A stretch of DNA of 64,000 bases from Sipunculus nudus (GCA_026874595.1 CM049318.1:47910456-47974455), one strand, 5' to 3'. Shown: positions 24,381 through 36,539, counted from the first letter of the stretch. Numbers and translations are program-made. Notes: generated from the letters alone by a model not told the origin.

Positions 24381-25828
24381 AACAAGTGACCCATGGGTCA
24401 TGACGCTCAGCCGACTGACATGTTGATAATATGTCCTTGCACAGACAACTAATTAAGATAGGTGGCATCATTGTTCATGCATATTAGTTTAAGTTCATCA
24501 AGACCCAACCCATAAAAACAAATTTGATGACAATCCAACCAGCCTTTCATGAGGAATCTGGCAATTTGTGTGTATTTTGCATTATTTCTGGGATGCTCAA
24601 ACATACCCCAAAACTCTGAGAATATAGGTCACTGTGACCTAATTTCAGGTTTCTGGGGAGAACTTTTGAGGAACTCTCAGGATGTCAAGTTGGAAGATTC
24701 TGGGCCCCATGGTTAAAATTTGTGCCCTACTTTGGTATTAAATGTTCAATTATTCTGAGGGGTGCTTATAAGCCCCACAGTTCAGAAAATATGGGTAACA
24801 GAGACCTTAATTCATGTTTCCAAAGAGACTTTTCACAGGTCTCCCTGGATGTCAAGTTTGAAGATTCTAAGGCCAATGGTTACAATTTGAGCCCTATTAA
24901 GGTACGACCGCATCTTTGAAGGTCTCATAAATAGGCCTAGTGAAAAAAAATGTGTTAAAATTTTTAAAAAATTTAGATGGTGCCATCAGTCCACAAGAAC
25001 TGATGAAACACTCCATGATGAATATGCATGCAAAAAATCAGGGTGATTAATGCAATAGTTGTTCAGATACTGGAGCTTTTGTATCAAATTTTTAGTTATT
25101 CTGGGAGGTACTTCTAAGACCATAGCTTGGAGAATATGGGTAACAGAGACTTAATTTCAGGTTTCCATGGAGTTTTTTATGGACCTCCCAGGATGTCAAG
25201 AAAGAAGATTCAAGCTGAAATAGTTATGATTTGTGCCCTGTTAACAGACGACCACATCTTTGAAGGTCTCAAAAATAAAGATGAATATGAGTAAAAATTC
25301 AAAGAAGTCCGGGTGCCACCACCAGTTTGCAGGAACTGATGAAACACTCCATGATGCATATGCATGCAAAGAATAATGCCAATCAATGCACTAGTTGTTC
25401 AGATACCAGAGCTTTTGTATCAAATTTTTAGCTATTCTGGGGGGTATTTCTGAGCCCCATAGCCCAGACAATATGGGCGACAGAGACCTTATTTGAGGTT
25501 TCCAGGGAGACTTTTCATGGGCCTCCCAACATGTCAAGGAAGAATATTCTAGGTCTAGATGTTATGATTTGTGCCCTGTTAACAAATGACTGCATCTTTT
25601 AAGGTCTCAAAAATAGATAAAATAATTGTAAAAAATAAAAAAAATACAGGTGGCGCCACCAGTCTGCAGAAACTGATGAAACACTCCGTGATCAATATCC
25701 ATGCAAAGAATCATGGTAATCAATGTATTTGTTGTTCAGATATTTGAGCTTTTGTATCAAATTTTTCATTATTCTGGGGAGAACTTTGGAGCCCCAGACT
25801 GATGACTTACAGTCAGCTGAGCTAAAAA
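24381..25828 (-). mobile_element. Family D Helitron-like element, full length
   Basis: The 3' end (left) is AACAAGT plus the perfect palindrome GACCCATGGGTC (24388-24399), followed by GCTCAGCCGACTG (24405-24417). The 5' end (right) is the inverted copy CAGTCAGCTGAGC (25810-25822, 12 of 13), then TAAAAA. The core is about 3.6 copies of a ~338-bp unit ('gtatcaaattttt' landmarks at about 24735, 25080, 25418 and 25755). A perfect GGTGGCGCCACC lies at 25649-25660. Closely related to 39491-40923. No protein frame. Confidence 0.85.
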
Positions 25829-25955
25829 TGCACTCTTTTGTGAGTGAAACACAGTCATAGGGCACAACCCTCTACATTATAACTCACCCTGAGGTTCGAA
25901 CTCATAATCTCGTGGCTTTAAGTTCTGTGCTCTACTCCTAGACCCACAGCAGCCA
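25829..25955 (-). mobile_element. tRNA-derived SINE, copy 2
   Basis: Minus strand shows GGTCTAGGAGTAGAGCAC (A-box-like) and GAGTTCGAACCTC (near-consensus B-box, 25891-25903). Alignable with 6173-6342. Its tail (TGCACTCTTTTGTGAGTGAAA on plus) directly touches a family D 5' end, just as copy 1 touches a family B 5' end. Confidence 0.65.
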
Positions 25956-27027
25956 GTTTTATACATTGGTTGTACTTTAGAGTAAGTAAGTTGTACATAA
26001 TAAGTGTTTACTGTAATATAAAACCCTTAATGTGTTTTATAATACCTGTTTGGTAAAAAAAAAACTAAAGGATTCAATTAGCTCTAATTAAAGCAGATTT
26101 GACCCCTTCTACTTTTGTATGGTTTCATTTTCAAGTTAATTCATATATGAGGGGGTCTGATATGTAAAACAGGTGAATCCTTTAGTTAAACCACTACTAT
26201 AATATAAACTGGCAGAGCAAGAACACAAGCTGGTGTCTATGACCCCCATCGGATGGTAGATACATCATCTCATCACAGTGTGAAGTAACACCCTCAAGCT
26301 TATTACACCTGCAGTAACAATTCAGGGATAAAAGGGCATAATGTTTATACAAGGTCATCAAATGCTTAAACCCCTATGAAGCACTCAAGCTGCTAGTTCA
26401 CCCCACATATCAGTGTCCCAGCCAGCATGAGCTGCAAGCCTTAGCATGGTGAGATAAAACTGAAGACAGCATGACCTGCAAGCCTTATTATGGTGAGATA
26501 AAACTGAAGACAACCATGGCCTGCAAGCCTTATCATGGTGAAAAACTGAAGACAGCATGACCTGCAAGCCTTATCATGGTGAAAAACTGAAGAATCTGTT
26601 AGTAGGACAGTCAAACTCACCTGAACATTCTTAGACTCTTAGTTCTAGCTGTTTTCTACCACTAAGATATGAGAGATCAAACAGGAGAAGAGGTCAAATA
26701 TATAAGATGAAACAATTGACATATCAGATACAAAAGTAATTTAGGCAAGAGATTAAATACACAAGTTTAGATAGAACCTAAAATGTCCAGAATGAACTCT
26801 ACGGACAATTATAATTTTCAATTTGATGGCAAATTAATGCTCAAGAAGTGAATGAACAGGCATTCACAATAAATGACACAGACCAAACACTACATTTGCC
26901 ACCAATTGGGAGGATGAATTAAATATCATCATTTATGTTCCTAACTTAACAAATTTACAATATTCTGACCTAATTTCTGATATACATTGAAAATTAAATT
27001 GAATATAGCTATATGCTTAAAACAAAA
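25956..27027. other. No gene; small tandem repeat
   Basis: AT-rich. At 26420-26592 there are four copies of a 41-45-bp unit (GCAAGCCTTATCATGGTGA, then a variable 'aaaactgaagacagcatgacct'). No supported gene. Confidence 0.7.
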
Positions 27028-28431
27028 AACAAGGCCCAGAGGCCTTATGTGAACCTGTGCAAAGATTGGGAGTATGAATGGAGGTTTATTTTTAAAATTT
27101 GATATTGATCCTCTTATGTCTTGCATATCCACCTTAGTCATTTTGATTTCAGCAAAATGGACGTTTCGGACCTGCAAGTTTTGGACTAGGACATTTTAAA
27201 ACTAGGATGTATCAGTCAGAATATTTTGGATATGTTCTTTTTTGCCAGGGTGGATTATTTGGACAGATGAATGGACAATTTGGCAGCATGGTTTCAGAGA
27301 AGAACATTCTTTAATGTTTATTAGCTTCTTCCCTATAAAATCTAAGAAAATGCAGTTAGCCAAGAAATAAGCAAAATTCGATAGAATTTTTAGATGACAA
27401 ATTTCTTGCAAAAAATTTTGTGATGCTAGCTCCTGCCCTTTTTTTGAGATAGATATGATGCACGACGGATGACCCCACACCATTGCATAAGCTCGCAGAT
27501 TCGCTAAAAATGCAAACCAAGGTTTTTTTAAAAAGTTGAAAGATATAGTTTCATTAGTTCTAATCTGGGCATTCTGCGTCTAGACGCTGTGTCTAGACAT
27601 CTGGATACCTTGTCTAGACACCAGACAGAGCCAGGTCAGTTGCCATGGTGATGTCTGGACCCCACCTGGTTGTACTGAGTGACCTCTTGACTTAGCTGCT
27701 GAAACTCAGCATGTTGTCAAATCTGTTTTCAAACACAGAAAGCCTTTTTCAATTGGCTATACTGCTTTTTTTAAGCTGCATTTACCTTTTATCTTTTCTT
27801 ATAAAACTGGCAGAACCCTACCATAGAATAATTCTTGTAAAGTTTAAACCAATCAGCTAAACAGTTTCATCATAAAACAGAGTATAAGCTAAAAGTCTAA
27901 AATTACATTTTTGCTTGTAAACAACAGATCAATGTAGGTGGCGCCACCAATACCTCAATTTCAGATATGACTTATATGAAAACATTGGCATAAAATTTGG
28001 TGATGATAGCTCCAGCTGTTTCTGAGATTTTAATTTTAGTGTGCTTTTTTGGACAGATGACTAAGTTCAACCTCCTGTAACTCGGCCAAAAATCACCAAA
28101 CTGGAACCATTCGAACAAACTTGAGAGAGATTGTTCCATGAAACATTTCTATGAAATATTGGACAATTTGGCTAGACAATTTCGGAGAAGAAGTTTTTTT
28201 AAGGTTTTTAAGCTTTTTCTCTATAAAATCTATATTAATGCAGATACCCAATAATAAGCTCTAGGGCACTAAGTTTCACATGTGACTAATTCTTACATGT
28301 AATTTGGAGCTGCTAGCTCTGACGGTTTCTGACTTACAGCCATGGACGGCGGACAGCCAGCCCTGGACGGTGGACTGGATGGCAGACGAACACCGCTTTG
28401 CCATCTCATAAGCTCACAGGTTCGCTAAAAA
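27028..28431 (-). mobile_element. Family B Helitron-like elements in tandem
   Basis: Left edge: AAC plus hairpin AGGCCcagaGGCCT and AACCTGTG, the B 3' end. There are two 5' ends on minus: one near 27510 (GCAGATTCGCTAAAAA) and one at 28431 (CACAGGTTCGCTAAAA). The first unit is a short version of about 480 bp; the second lacks its own 3' hairpin. A perfect GGTGGCGCCACC is at 27937-27948. The layout matches 4525-6172 apart from the family A insert there. Confidence 0.75.
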
Positions 28432-28649
28432 TCTGCCTTGAACAGTTACTATGTTCAGTGAGGAAATATCTTTCCTGTTGTTTTGAAAAAGGACATTATT
28501 TTCTGATTCATAACTCCTACAAATAATGCAATACTGATGTAATTTCTGACAAGTGCATGGGAAATATATTGTGAGCCATGTATACCAAAAATGAACTCTT
28601 GTGGTTTTGATAGGAGGAACCCCTGAAGTGTTACAACAGATTATTTTAT

Positions 28650-28847
28650 GAAAAATGGAGGTTTTTGCTCAATATCTTGAATAAACTAAGTCACAGTGAC
28701 CTAAATATGGGTTTGGTAGACTTTAGGGACATCTGAATGAATGCCAAATTGCAGATTCATAGGTTCAACATTGTCAAAATGTGCCATCTAACAGACAGGC
28801 AGTCGGACAACAGAACCTAATCAATCACTTACAGTGAGCTGAGCTAA
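28650..28847 (-). mobile_element. Degenerate family D 5' fragment
   Basis: Ends with ACTTACAGTGAGCTGAGCTAAA, a diverged D 5' terminus, preceded by D-like 'cacagtgacctaaat'. No 3' end. Confidence 0.5.
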
Positions 28848-30225
28848 ACACAGCTGACCTTAACTGGGCTGGTAAGCTGAAGCAAACACATCATCTATCT
28901 TCATTTTCTATATCTGGTAAAAGCATATAATGGCTTTAAATCAATCAATTACCTTGAAAAAGGAAGTCACTTATGGCCATTAATGTGATTTTTGCTTCAA
29001 TTTAATGTGATAATCCACTCTCAAACCATCCCAAGTTGGTTCTATTGGTATCTGAACTCATGTTGATGCATAAAAAGCATCTGCATTGGACTGCCAGTTT
29101 TTGTTTCTTTTTAATATCTGAAGATGTGAAAAGTAGGTTCAGAAACAATTTGAAAGGATTTCTATAGTTTCTATAGTTTTAATGGTGGAGCTGATAAGCA
29201 ACGCCAGTCTCATTTCTTTAAATCTTACTTGGATACAGTTTCTATCCTCTGAAATATATGGCAATTAATTAATACACCACAATCTTTTTATCCTCCAACA
29301 ATGGGTACATAGAAACGGCAAATGTCTGTCCATCCTTCTGAAATATGGTGTAAGTGCAATAACAAAAATTTTGCTTATGTTCAATAAATTAAATATGATT
29401 ACCGGTAGACGCTTATTCATATTATACTCACACCACTGATGCATCGCCTGAAGGGTTATAGGTCATGTATCATCTGGAGTAAATGTTGTTATATTATCAT
29501 GATGATTTAATTAGAAGTCCTAGAAACTTTTAACAGGTTGTTTATTCTAGTGGACATCACAATTTAACATACACAGAATAATAGTGGGAGGCCGTTCTTG
29601 GTTCACAATGACAGTAATACGCTCCAGAGGCAGCAGAAATCTTGCGCTTCTAAAGAAGCCCATTCTCTCTGAGCCTGTGGCCTGTTCAGATGGTTACCGG
29701 GGTGATGAGCTGATGAGCTCCGTGTATTCCTCACTTGGCTGTGTCTTCCAGCACAAGGTCTCATCTGATTGGACAAAAATACAGTGCTCCCCTCTGATGT
29801 AGAAATTCAGAATACAAGGTCATAACAAACAGGGCTTACGATATAGGTAGTAGGCCTATAGGTAAAGCACTGTGTAAAGAGTGTATGACAGTCATAACTT
29901 CTGCTGGTTACAAGTTGAGATGGAGATCCATAACTTACTATATAAAATTCCCTGAATGCAGCCAATTCACCCCTAGTGTGCCAAACGTCCACCATATATC
30001 CTACAAGGGAGGACAGAGATGCCCAAGGTGCAAATCTTTGTCTCATAGCTCTTAGATTGTCTGTATCAAGTTGTACACCCATTTTATGCTAAATTACAAT
30101 TCCACGATTGTGCCCAAGTACCCCAGTATTCTAAACCTTTTCTGCAGCTACTTCCATTCAAGGCAGGAGGAACAACCAGATCTGTTCCACAGTTAACTTT
30201 TCTTGTTATGTCTTGTACAGAGGTA

Positions 30226-30228
<3 letters not shown>
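28848..30228. other. No recognisable feature
   Basis: AT-rich. The frame at 29584-29802 has higher GC than its surroundings but no recognisable domain or clear splice context. Not called. Confidence 0.4.

Positions 30229-30290
<62 letters not shown>
30229..30290. repeat. TA dinucleotide microsatellite, about 30 repeats
   Basis: Pure TA run, bordered on both sides by TCTTGTACA. It lies just outside the LTR element that begins at 30313. Confidence 0.98.
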
Positions 30291-30291
<1 letters not shown>

Positions 30292-30312
30292 TGTACATTT
30301 TATTATGCTATT

Positions 30313-30440
30313 TGTGATGAACTGTAGTATACATTACTGTATATATCAGATAACTGATGCTCATGAATACACAGTGGTTCAATCTTAAAACAATACCTGC
30401 ACTGTCTTGTATGTAAACTTCTCCGTGGAGATACATAATA
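30313..30440 (+). repeat. 5' LTR of the Gypsy relic (128 bp)
   Basis: Begins TGTGATGAACTG and ends AGATACATAATA. It pairs with 34796-34902 over its length, sharing GTATGTAAACTTCTCC near the right end. The LTR is unusually short and ends in TA instead of the usual CA. Confidence 0.9.
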
Positions 30441-30456
30441 AATGGCCACGAGGATC
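30441..30456 (+). promoter_or_regulatory. Primer binding site-like sequence
   Basis: AATGGCCACGAGGATC follows the 5' LTR directly. It resembles the TGGCGACGAGGAT-type sites seen in many animal Gypsy elements. The matching tRNA is not identified. Confidence 0.5.
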
Positions 30457-30602
30457 TTTCACAAGCCTGAAAACATGCTACATAACAGCGGAAAAGATCT
30501 TTAACAGACTGGCTGAACGCAGATATAAAAGTAGGATCGATCACTGTTATATGCCCATTCTAATCCTTCTGACCGATAATTCTACCCTGCCGGCTTGCAA
30601 AA

Positions 30603-30665
30603 ATGGCTGCCCATATAGGAAAAGTAGATCCATTTGATGAAAGACATATGGCCCTCTTACCTAGA
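30603..30665 (+). pseudogene. gag: Gag N-terminal remnant
   Basis: From the ATG at 30603 the frame reads MAAHIGKVDPFDE, the typical start of Gypsy Gag proteins. The similarity fades within about 20 codons and a stop follows shortly, so only the first piece of Gag survives. Confidence 0.6.
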
Positions 30666-31639
30666 AAGACTGGATCAGTATCACCATAGAACTGTGACTT
30701 AGTTATTGTACTGCCTATTCCAGTAGGGAGTATAACCAGATGATTGTTTTGATCATTTACTGTATATTTATATGGAGTATCATGTTTATATATTAGCATG
30801 AGAACTTTGTTTAGAGAGCACACTTGTCTTGTTCATTGTTCATTTCAGTACAGTTTAAGTCTGTGGGATCCATCTCTGTTTGGCAGTCTCAAAGTAACGA
30901 TTGTTTGTTGTAGACTTCAAAGGATCAGCACCTGTTTAGTTTGGTTTTCTTAGTGTGTTGTATCTGGAGGGGTGTCCACATTAAATTTCATGTAATAATT
31001 GGCAGTTGGCAAAATAGGAAGTGGTGATTGGCCAGAAGACAGTTAGGATTTGTGACATCAACAAGCATATATAAGATGTGATTAAGATGAAATTCTCTAC
31101 AAGTGCCAATGCAATCAGTGCGCTAGTTTGTGTAGCCTGATGATATCTGCAGTCAAGGGGCAGGTCTGCATGCATCAGAAATGAGAGAGCTGAGAGATGA
31201 TGTCTATAAGTGTAGATTGTTGGTGTCTGAGGAAGGCTGAGGTGATTTCTCTGTAACAAACTTCAGAGCAAGTTTGCCAACAGACATGTAATCTGGTGAA
31301 TTTACATCGGATGCTTCTAGGAATAGACTGAGGACATTATTTAAAAACACATCTCTGTGTAGGTACTTGTGTCGAAGCATATTTGGTTACCTAGAGTTGT
31401 ATGATTCCTAGAGACATCAGCTGAAAAGACATTTGTTCTAAGTCAATTAAGATAGAATGTTCTGTGCGCTAATTAGTGAGGACTGTGAGAACTGTGTCTT
31501 GAGAGTTATACTAGTATCCCAGCAAAGGAGTGTTGGTGGTCAGAGCTCTGTGTATCTAAAGGTGGACTGATTGAACTGTGAACAGAGCGTGAACAAACAG
31601 TGAGCCAGGCAGTGCAACATTCTGATGTCATGTGTGTTG

Positions 31640-32280
31640 GTGATCAATTTAAGAGAAGTGTAAACAATGGACGACTCTGTGTACTGTGGTTAATGGATTT
31701 GATGGTAAATCGTATTCTCCATGCAGACCAGTATCCCATGCCTTGTATTGAAGTTTTGTTCACAAAACCTGACATGTGGACAACTGTTCAGCAAGACTGA
31801 CCTCACCTGCGCCTACCTCCAGTTGGAAAGGGAAAAGAATCAAAGGTATTCCTGACAATAAACACTCAAAAGGGGCTGTATCGCTACAACAGACTGTGTT
31901 TCGCATCACTGCCAAGTCAGCTCAGCAACCTATACCAAAGAGCCACGGACCAAATTCTCCAAGGACTCACAGGAGTACTGTGCTCCCAGGACAACATCTT
32001 AGTCACTGGCAAAACCAACTAAGTACACCTGACCAAAATGGTGAACTATAATGGTAGATTCCTACCAAATTTGTCATAAAAAATGTACCCACTGAATACG
32101 ATACTTAAGAAGGAAACTCAGTGACAATGGACAGAACACTGTGACAAAGCATTTAAAGAAATTAAAGAGGCACTGACTTTGACCAAGGTCATCACCAATT
32201 ACAATCCAGAATTGTCCATATGACTAGCATGTGATGCCTCAGAATACAGGACTAGAGTTGATATCTCACACGTCAATGAT
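31640..32280 (+). pseudogene. pol: Reverse transcriptase remnant, frameshifted
   Basis: Segments in different frames match the Gypsy reverse transcriptase in order: the DQYPMP block (about 31720), FSKTDLTCAYLQL (about 31780-31820), a KGLYRYNRL block (about 31870) and the catalytic loop. The loop at 31984-31995 reads SQDN where YxDD is expected, so a metal-binding Asp is lost. Frame changes occur near 31775 and 31850, with a stop after the catalytic region. A diverged RNase H start, LACDASEY near 32226, has a stop just upstream. No product can be made. Confidence 0.88.
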
Positions 32281-32620
32281 CAAGGCGAGGATTAAGCCTA
32301 TCACATTTACATTCAAAGTTCTAAGAAAGCCAGAACAAAATTATGAGCAGATCAAAAAAGAAGAGTAAAGCATCATTTTTGGATTGAAGAAATTCCACAT
32401 GTACCTTTGGACAGAAGTTTATCCTGAAAACAGCCCACAAGCCTCTTGTCATGATATTCAGTCAAAGGACTGCCATTCCAATCCTGGCATCCACATGTTC
32501 AAAGTTTGGCAGTACTACTCTCAGCCCACAACTATGACATCATGTACAGAAACACAATGGATCAGGCCAATGCAGATAGTCTCTCTCTTATTCCTTTAGC
32601 AGAAGCTCTAGCTATAAAGT
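32281..32620 (+). pseudogene. pol: RNase H / connection remnant
   Basis: Degraded sequence that continues Gypsy pol: a KFHMYLW-type block near 32390 and a frame-shifted block matching the usual 'TDHKPL' region near 32430. Stops and shifts throughout. Confidence 0.65.
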
Positions 32621-32859
32621 CTGATAGTGCCACTTGTTCAAGCTACCACAGATTTATAAGCTCTGAGTAACAGCAAAACAAATTCACAGAGAGTCAGCAA
32701 GAGACTCTTTCAAAGGTCCTTGCACTCGTACAAAATGGCTGTACAGATAACTGCCATGCAGAAGACCTGACACTGTACCTATCAAAAAAAAAGAAAAGAA
32801 ATCACCATCCAACAGGGATGCCTCATGTGGGGTATCTGAGTGATCATCCCAGAGAAGCT

Positions 32860-33715
32860 GAGACAACCAGTGCTTCAAGAACTTCAGGAGGGACATCTCG
32901 GAATTATTTAGAAGAAGGCGCTGGCTAGGAGCCACATTTGGTGGCCAAAATGATGGAATCACAAGCACCACAAAAACATGCAGTGAGTGTCAGAGAATAC
33001 AACCTATGCTGATTGCGGCACCTTTACATGCGTATAGGCGGACAAGACTCTTGCAAATGATCCCAATGATCCATATAGATTTTGCCAATCCATTCACTGG
33101 TGAACATTTCTTTGTTGTTGTAGATGCGCACTCCAACTGGCCAGAGAAGCCATTATGCAGTCCACCTCATCAAAACAAACAGTCCAAGCCCTTAGAGAAA
33201 TGTTCAGTAACACTGGACTCCCTAAGCAAATTGTTAGCAATAATAGGCCTCAATTCACATCAGAAGAGTTTGCAGACTTCATTAAAGGAAACAACATCAA
33301 ACACATCAGATCAGCACCATATCACCCTTCAACAAACGGACTTGCAGAACGGTTTGTACAAACATTCACACAGGGTCTGAAAGCAGCCAAAGCTGATCTG
33401 ATTACAAAATCCATACTGGCTAAATTTCTGCTTGCATTCTACAACAAATGAAACACCAGTCATGCATTTCCTAAGTCAACAACTTAGGGTCTGGCTTAGT
33501 GCCATCATACCAAACCTGCAAAGTGATATTGCACTTAAACAAACTTGTTCTTTGCTGACCAGAACAGGAAAGCAGAGACACTTCGATACTAACCAGCATG
33601 TACTGGCAAGAAATTACAGAGAAAGAGACAATCAGCTTCCTAGCATAAGCATGGACAGTCAAGGCCCGTATCATATCAGTGTGAGGATGGAAAACTCACT
33701 GATTTGGAGGTGACA
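32860..33715 (+). pseudogene. pol: Integrase remnant, D,D(35)E with second Asp changed
   Basis: The zinc-binding region begins near 32870 (LQELQEGHLGI, then a stop) and ends in the C..C block CSECQRIQP near 32985. The core follows: first catalytic Asp at 33078-33080 (HIDF), the second position at 33239-33241 is Asn instead of Asp (VSNNRPQF), and Glu at 33347-33349 (NGLAERF), with exactly 35 residues between the last two. The core is split by a frameshift near 33153 and a stop follows at about 33450. The remaining ~250 bp is a decayed C-terminal part. Confidence 0.9.
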
Positions 33716-34780
33716 CGTAGACCCGATAGTACCTAGTTCCAATGCCATGTCACTGGATATAAACCCTTATTTAGACCAATGATGCATCCAATTTAGACAG
33801 CTCCAGCTCCTCCCAGTCAACAACAGAAATAGATGACTCCAATATGTTGATATACAACTTCAAACATAGCACAAACATGACAACAGACATTGAAACTGTT
33901 TGACGGGATCCTGCAAGATGAAGACACACCCCAGAGCAGTATGGGCATTAATTAATATACATTTTAGTTGAATGAACAGTAAAGGTTCACTAGAGAGTGA
34001 CATGCAAGTAACCTCTCCTCTCCTTAGCAATTAGTTAAGTGTTGATTTTACTCATATATATCTAGTAGGTCTGTTGTGTTACCAAATAAATGATGCTCAT
34101 GTCTAATGTGAAGTGACCATGAGAGCATAAGTCAGGGATGTGAGCAAAATTGGTACTATTATGCTAACTGATGAATAATGCATGGTTTGGTCCAATTCTG
34201 AGTTATAATAGAGGAGCCAATAGCATTTATATAAGCATGCTGTCTGACCCAGTTTAATGGCTAAATATGTTACCTAATTTCAGAAAACTATGTGGTATTA
34301 GTATATTGCAATACTGATATACAAGAATATCTGACAGTATATGCCTAAGATACACCTAAAGCACTTTCTTGTGACATTTGGTCATTGGTGAAAATGTCAA
34401 AGTCCTAATAAATTGACAAATATGGGTCAAGGTCAACAAAAAGTTAATCAGTTTGATAGAGTCATTAGTCGATGCCTTAAAATAATTTGGAACAAAATCC
34501 AATCAAAACCCTTGGTGCTATTGTGCTAACAAACTAACTATATCCAAAGTCTACTGTGACTTGACCGTAAGAGCACAAGCCAAGGTCACAGCTCAAGAAA
34601 ATTTTTTTTTTTGCTTTATTATGATATAATATTGATAGATGCCAGCATGTTGGATATATAAGCATTTTAAAAGTGCAGACGCATATGCCCACCCTGTAAA
34701 ACAGTAAGCTCCCTGATGAGGCACTTAAATATATATCCTAAAAGAAACCAAAAGAACTCTACAAAACAGGACGGTTAAGA
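33716..34780. other. Non-coding 3' part of the Gypsy relic
   Basis: About 1 kb between the integrase remnant and the purine tract. No chromodomain, envelope-like or other frame is recognisable. Confidence 0.5.
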
Positions 34781-34781
34781 T

Positions 34782-34795
34782 AAGACAGGAGGAGA
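34782..34795 (+). promoter_or_regulatory. Polypurine tract
   Basis: AAGACAGGAGGAGA-type purine-rich run directly before the 3' LTR, the expected site of plus-strand priming. Confidence 0.65.
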
Positions 34796-34902
34796 TGTGA
34801 TGAACTGTATATATCAGATTACTAATGCTAATAAAGTTGTTCAGTCTTGGCACACTACCTGCCTTGTGTTGTATGTAAACTTCTCCATTGAGATACATAA
34901 TA
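34796..34902 (+). repeat. 3' LTR of the Gypsy relic (107 bp)
   Basis: Starts TGTGATGAACTG, ends AGATACATAATA, and is followed by CTATT. It lacks about 21 bp present in the 5' LTR after GAACTG. Confidence 0.9.
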
Positions 34903-34907
34903 CTATT

Positions 34908-36539
34908 TTACCTGTGTAATGAGAAATTTATCAGTAATGGTGATAAGGTTGTTTATTTGATCTTTATTAGATAGGATTTACTCATTATATACAGCACCAA
35001 ATCATGCACAATGCATTAACTTCACACAAAAATGTGTACCTATTATTATGTTTCTTCAGCACTCATCATATCATTTTTGGGGTTTAACCAATCCATTTTC
35101 TCACCTTGATGTCCAGAGGTTACTCTTGTCTGTTACATGGTCAGAAGTTTTTGCTATATGCTGATTGTAATCTTGTTACTCAGCGAGTTTACCATCTGTT
35201 CTTGGGCCAAAAAACTCTTCCTCTCCCTGTTTTTTTTCATCTGCACATGTCTGGGATAGCAGGCTTCACCAGGTGACAAAAAGAAGCATGGACCCAAACA
35301 CATGGAAACATGTTTATACTACAGTCCTTTGTTACACATGGATGTTTACGTTAACGTGGGGGGCTTGTATTATTCATCTTTCTTCACTGGTTTCCCCATC
35401 TGGAAATGTGTAGAACTTGTAACAGTTGGTGACCTTTATGTATCTTCCCATGTCATATGTGACGTCATTCCACTGATTTCTGCAGCATTTCGCTAATATG
35501 TAGAGAGGTTTTGAGGTACTAGTAAATCATTAGGTTCCCATAAAGCAAACAACACAAAATCAGAAGTCCCTGGGCTAGACTCTTAATCCTGCAGGCCGAA
35601 ATGAACTTTTCTGGGTGTTTATATGTAGGCATTTCTTAAAAAACATTAAGTATGTAATTTCATTACATGCATAGCACTCAGTCTAGGGCAGATATATGAA
35701 AAGGGACCCATGGGTCAAGGCGCTCAGCTGAAGTTTTTGAAATATTAGCAAATGCAAAATATGCTGATTTCTATTGTAATGTTTTTCATATATATAAGCA
35801 TATTAGAAGCTAAGAGGAAACGGCCCTCCTACTTGGTTATAGAAAAGTTCTAAATATATGATTGCAAAACTAATACTCTGACAAGACTGTCATGAAGAAA
35901 AACAGTAAAGTTTTGAGATACTGTGACACATATGAACAATTTACAGGCAACTACACAGGCAAGTGGACAGAATGGACTGATACCTTTATTTCACTTTCAG
36001 GGGAATAAATCATTAAGTTTATATTTAACCCTATTTTTTAGCATATCTGCTTTTTCCATTAATAGTTTTTATCATATTCATTTTTTTTAATTTACAAGTT
36101 TTATAAATTTGTATTTAAAAATTCTGAAAATATAAGTTAAAATAAAATCAGAATTGTAAGTTGCAATCATTACTTATCCAGAGTTTAGCTCACATCAGGT
36201 CATATTATGCATATACACATATTTTATTATTTTTAAATCACATTTGTTTAAACGTAATTTAAAAAAAAATCTTCCAGATTATTCCTTGAATCACTATTAA
36301 AAAGTTTTTGTACATTGGAGTTTTCAGTACATGCTTAATTTTATTCACCAAAATAAAAGATTAAGTAAATTTAATAAAATAAAAACATCTTTTAAATCTA
36401 GATGAATACTGACAGGTCAGGAAGGGCCCCACTAAAGGCCCATAGACTTCTAGTGTGGGCTGAGTGATGCTTGAAAAAAATATAATAAAAGACCTGATTA
36501 CATGCAGAGACAGAGAAAACAGACCCAAAACCTTATAAT
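34908..36539. other. No gene; small family D end fragment
   Basis: AT-rich. At 35701-35731 lies AAGGGACCCATGGGTCAAGG followed by CGCTCAGCTG, an isolated family D 3' terminus on minus. The frame 35302-35496 has no recognisable domain. Confidence 0.55.

Larger units (their letters stand above)
30308..34907 (+). mobile_element. Decayed Ty3/Gypsy LTR retrotransposon with CTATT target duplication
   Basis: Two related LTRs (30313-30440, 34796-34902) are flanked outside by a perfect 5-bp duplication, CTATT at 30308-30312 and 34903-34907. A primer-binding-site-like sequence follows the 5' LTR and a purine tract precedes the 3' LTR. Between them, in the expected Gypsy order, are a Gag start, reverse transcriptase, RNase H, and integrase, all broken. 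Most of Gag and the protease are missing or unrecognisable (30660-31640 holds no match I can name). The LTRs differ by a 21-bp gap and many substitutions, so this is an old copy. The element is an inactive relic. Confidence 0.92.

Noticed and set aside
29584-29802. Plus frame of 72 codons as an exon
   Set aside because: No clear splice sites and no recognisable domain; composition alone is not enough.
33006-33451. Active integrase gene
   Set aside because: The core is split by a frameshift, a catalytic Asp is replaced by Asn, and stops flank it on both sides.
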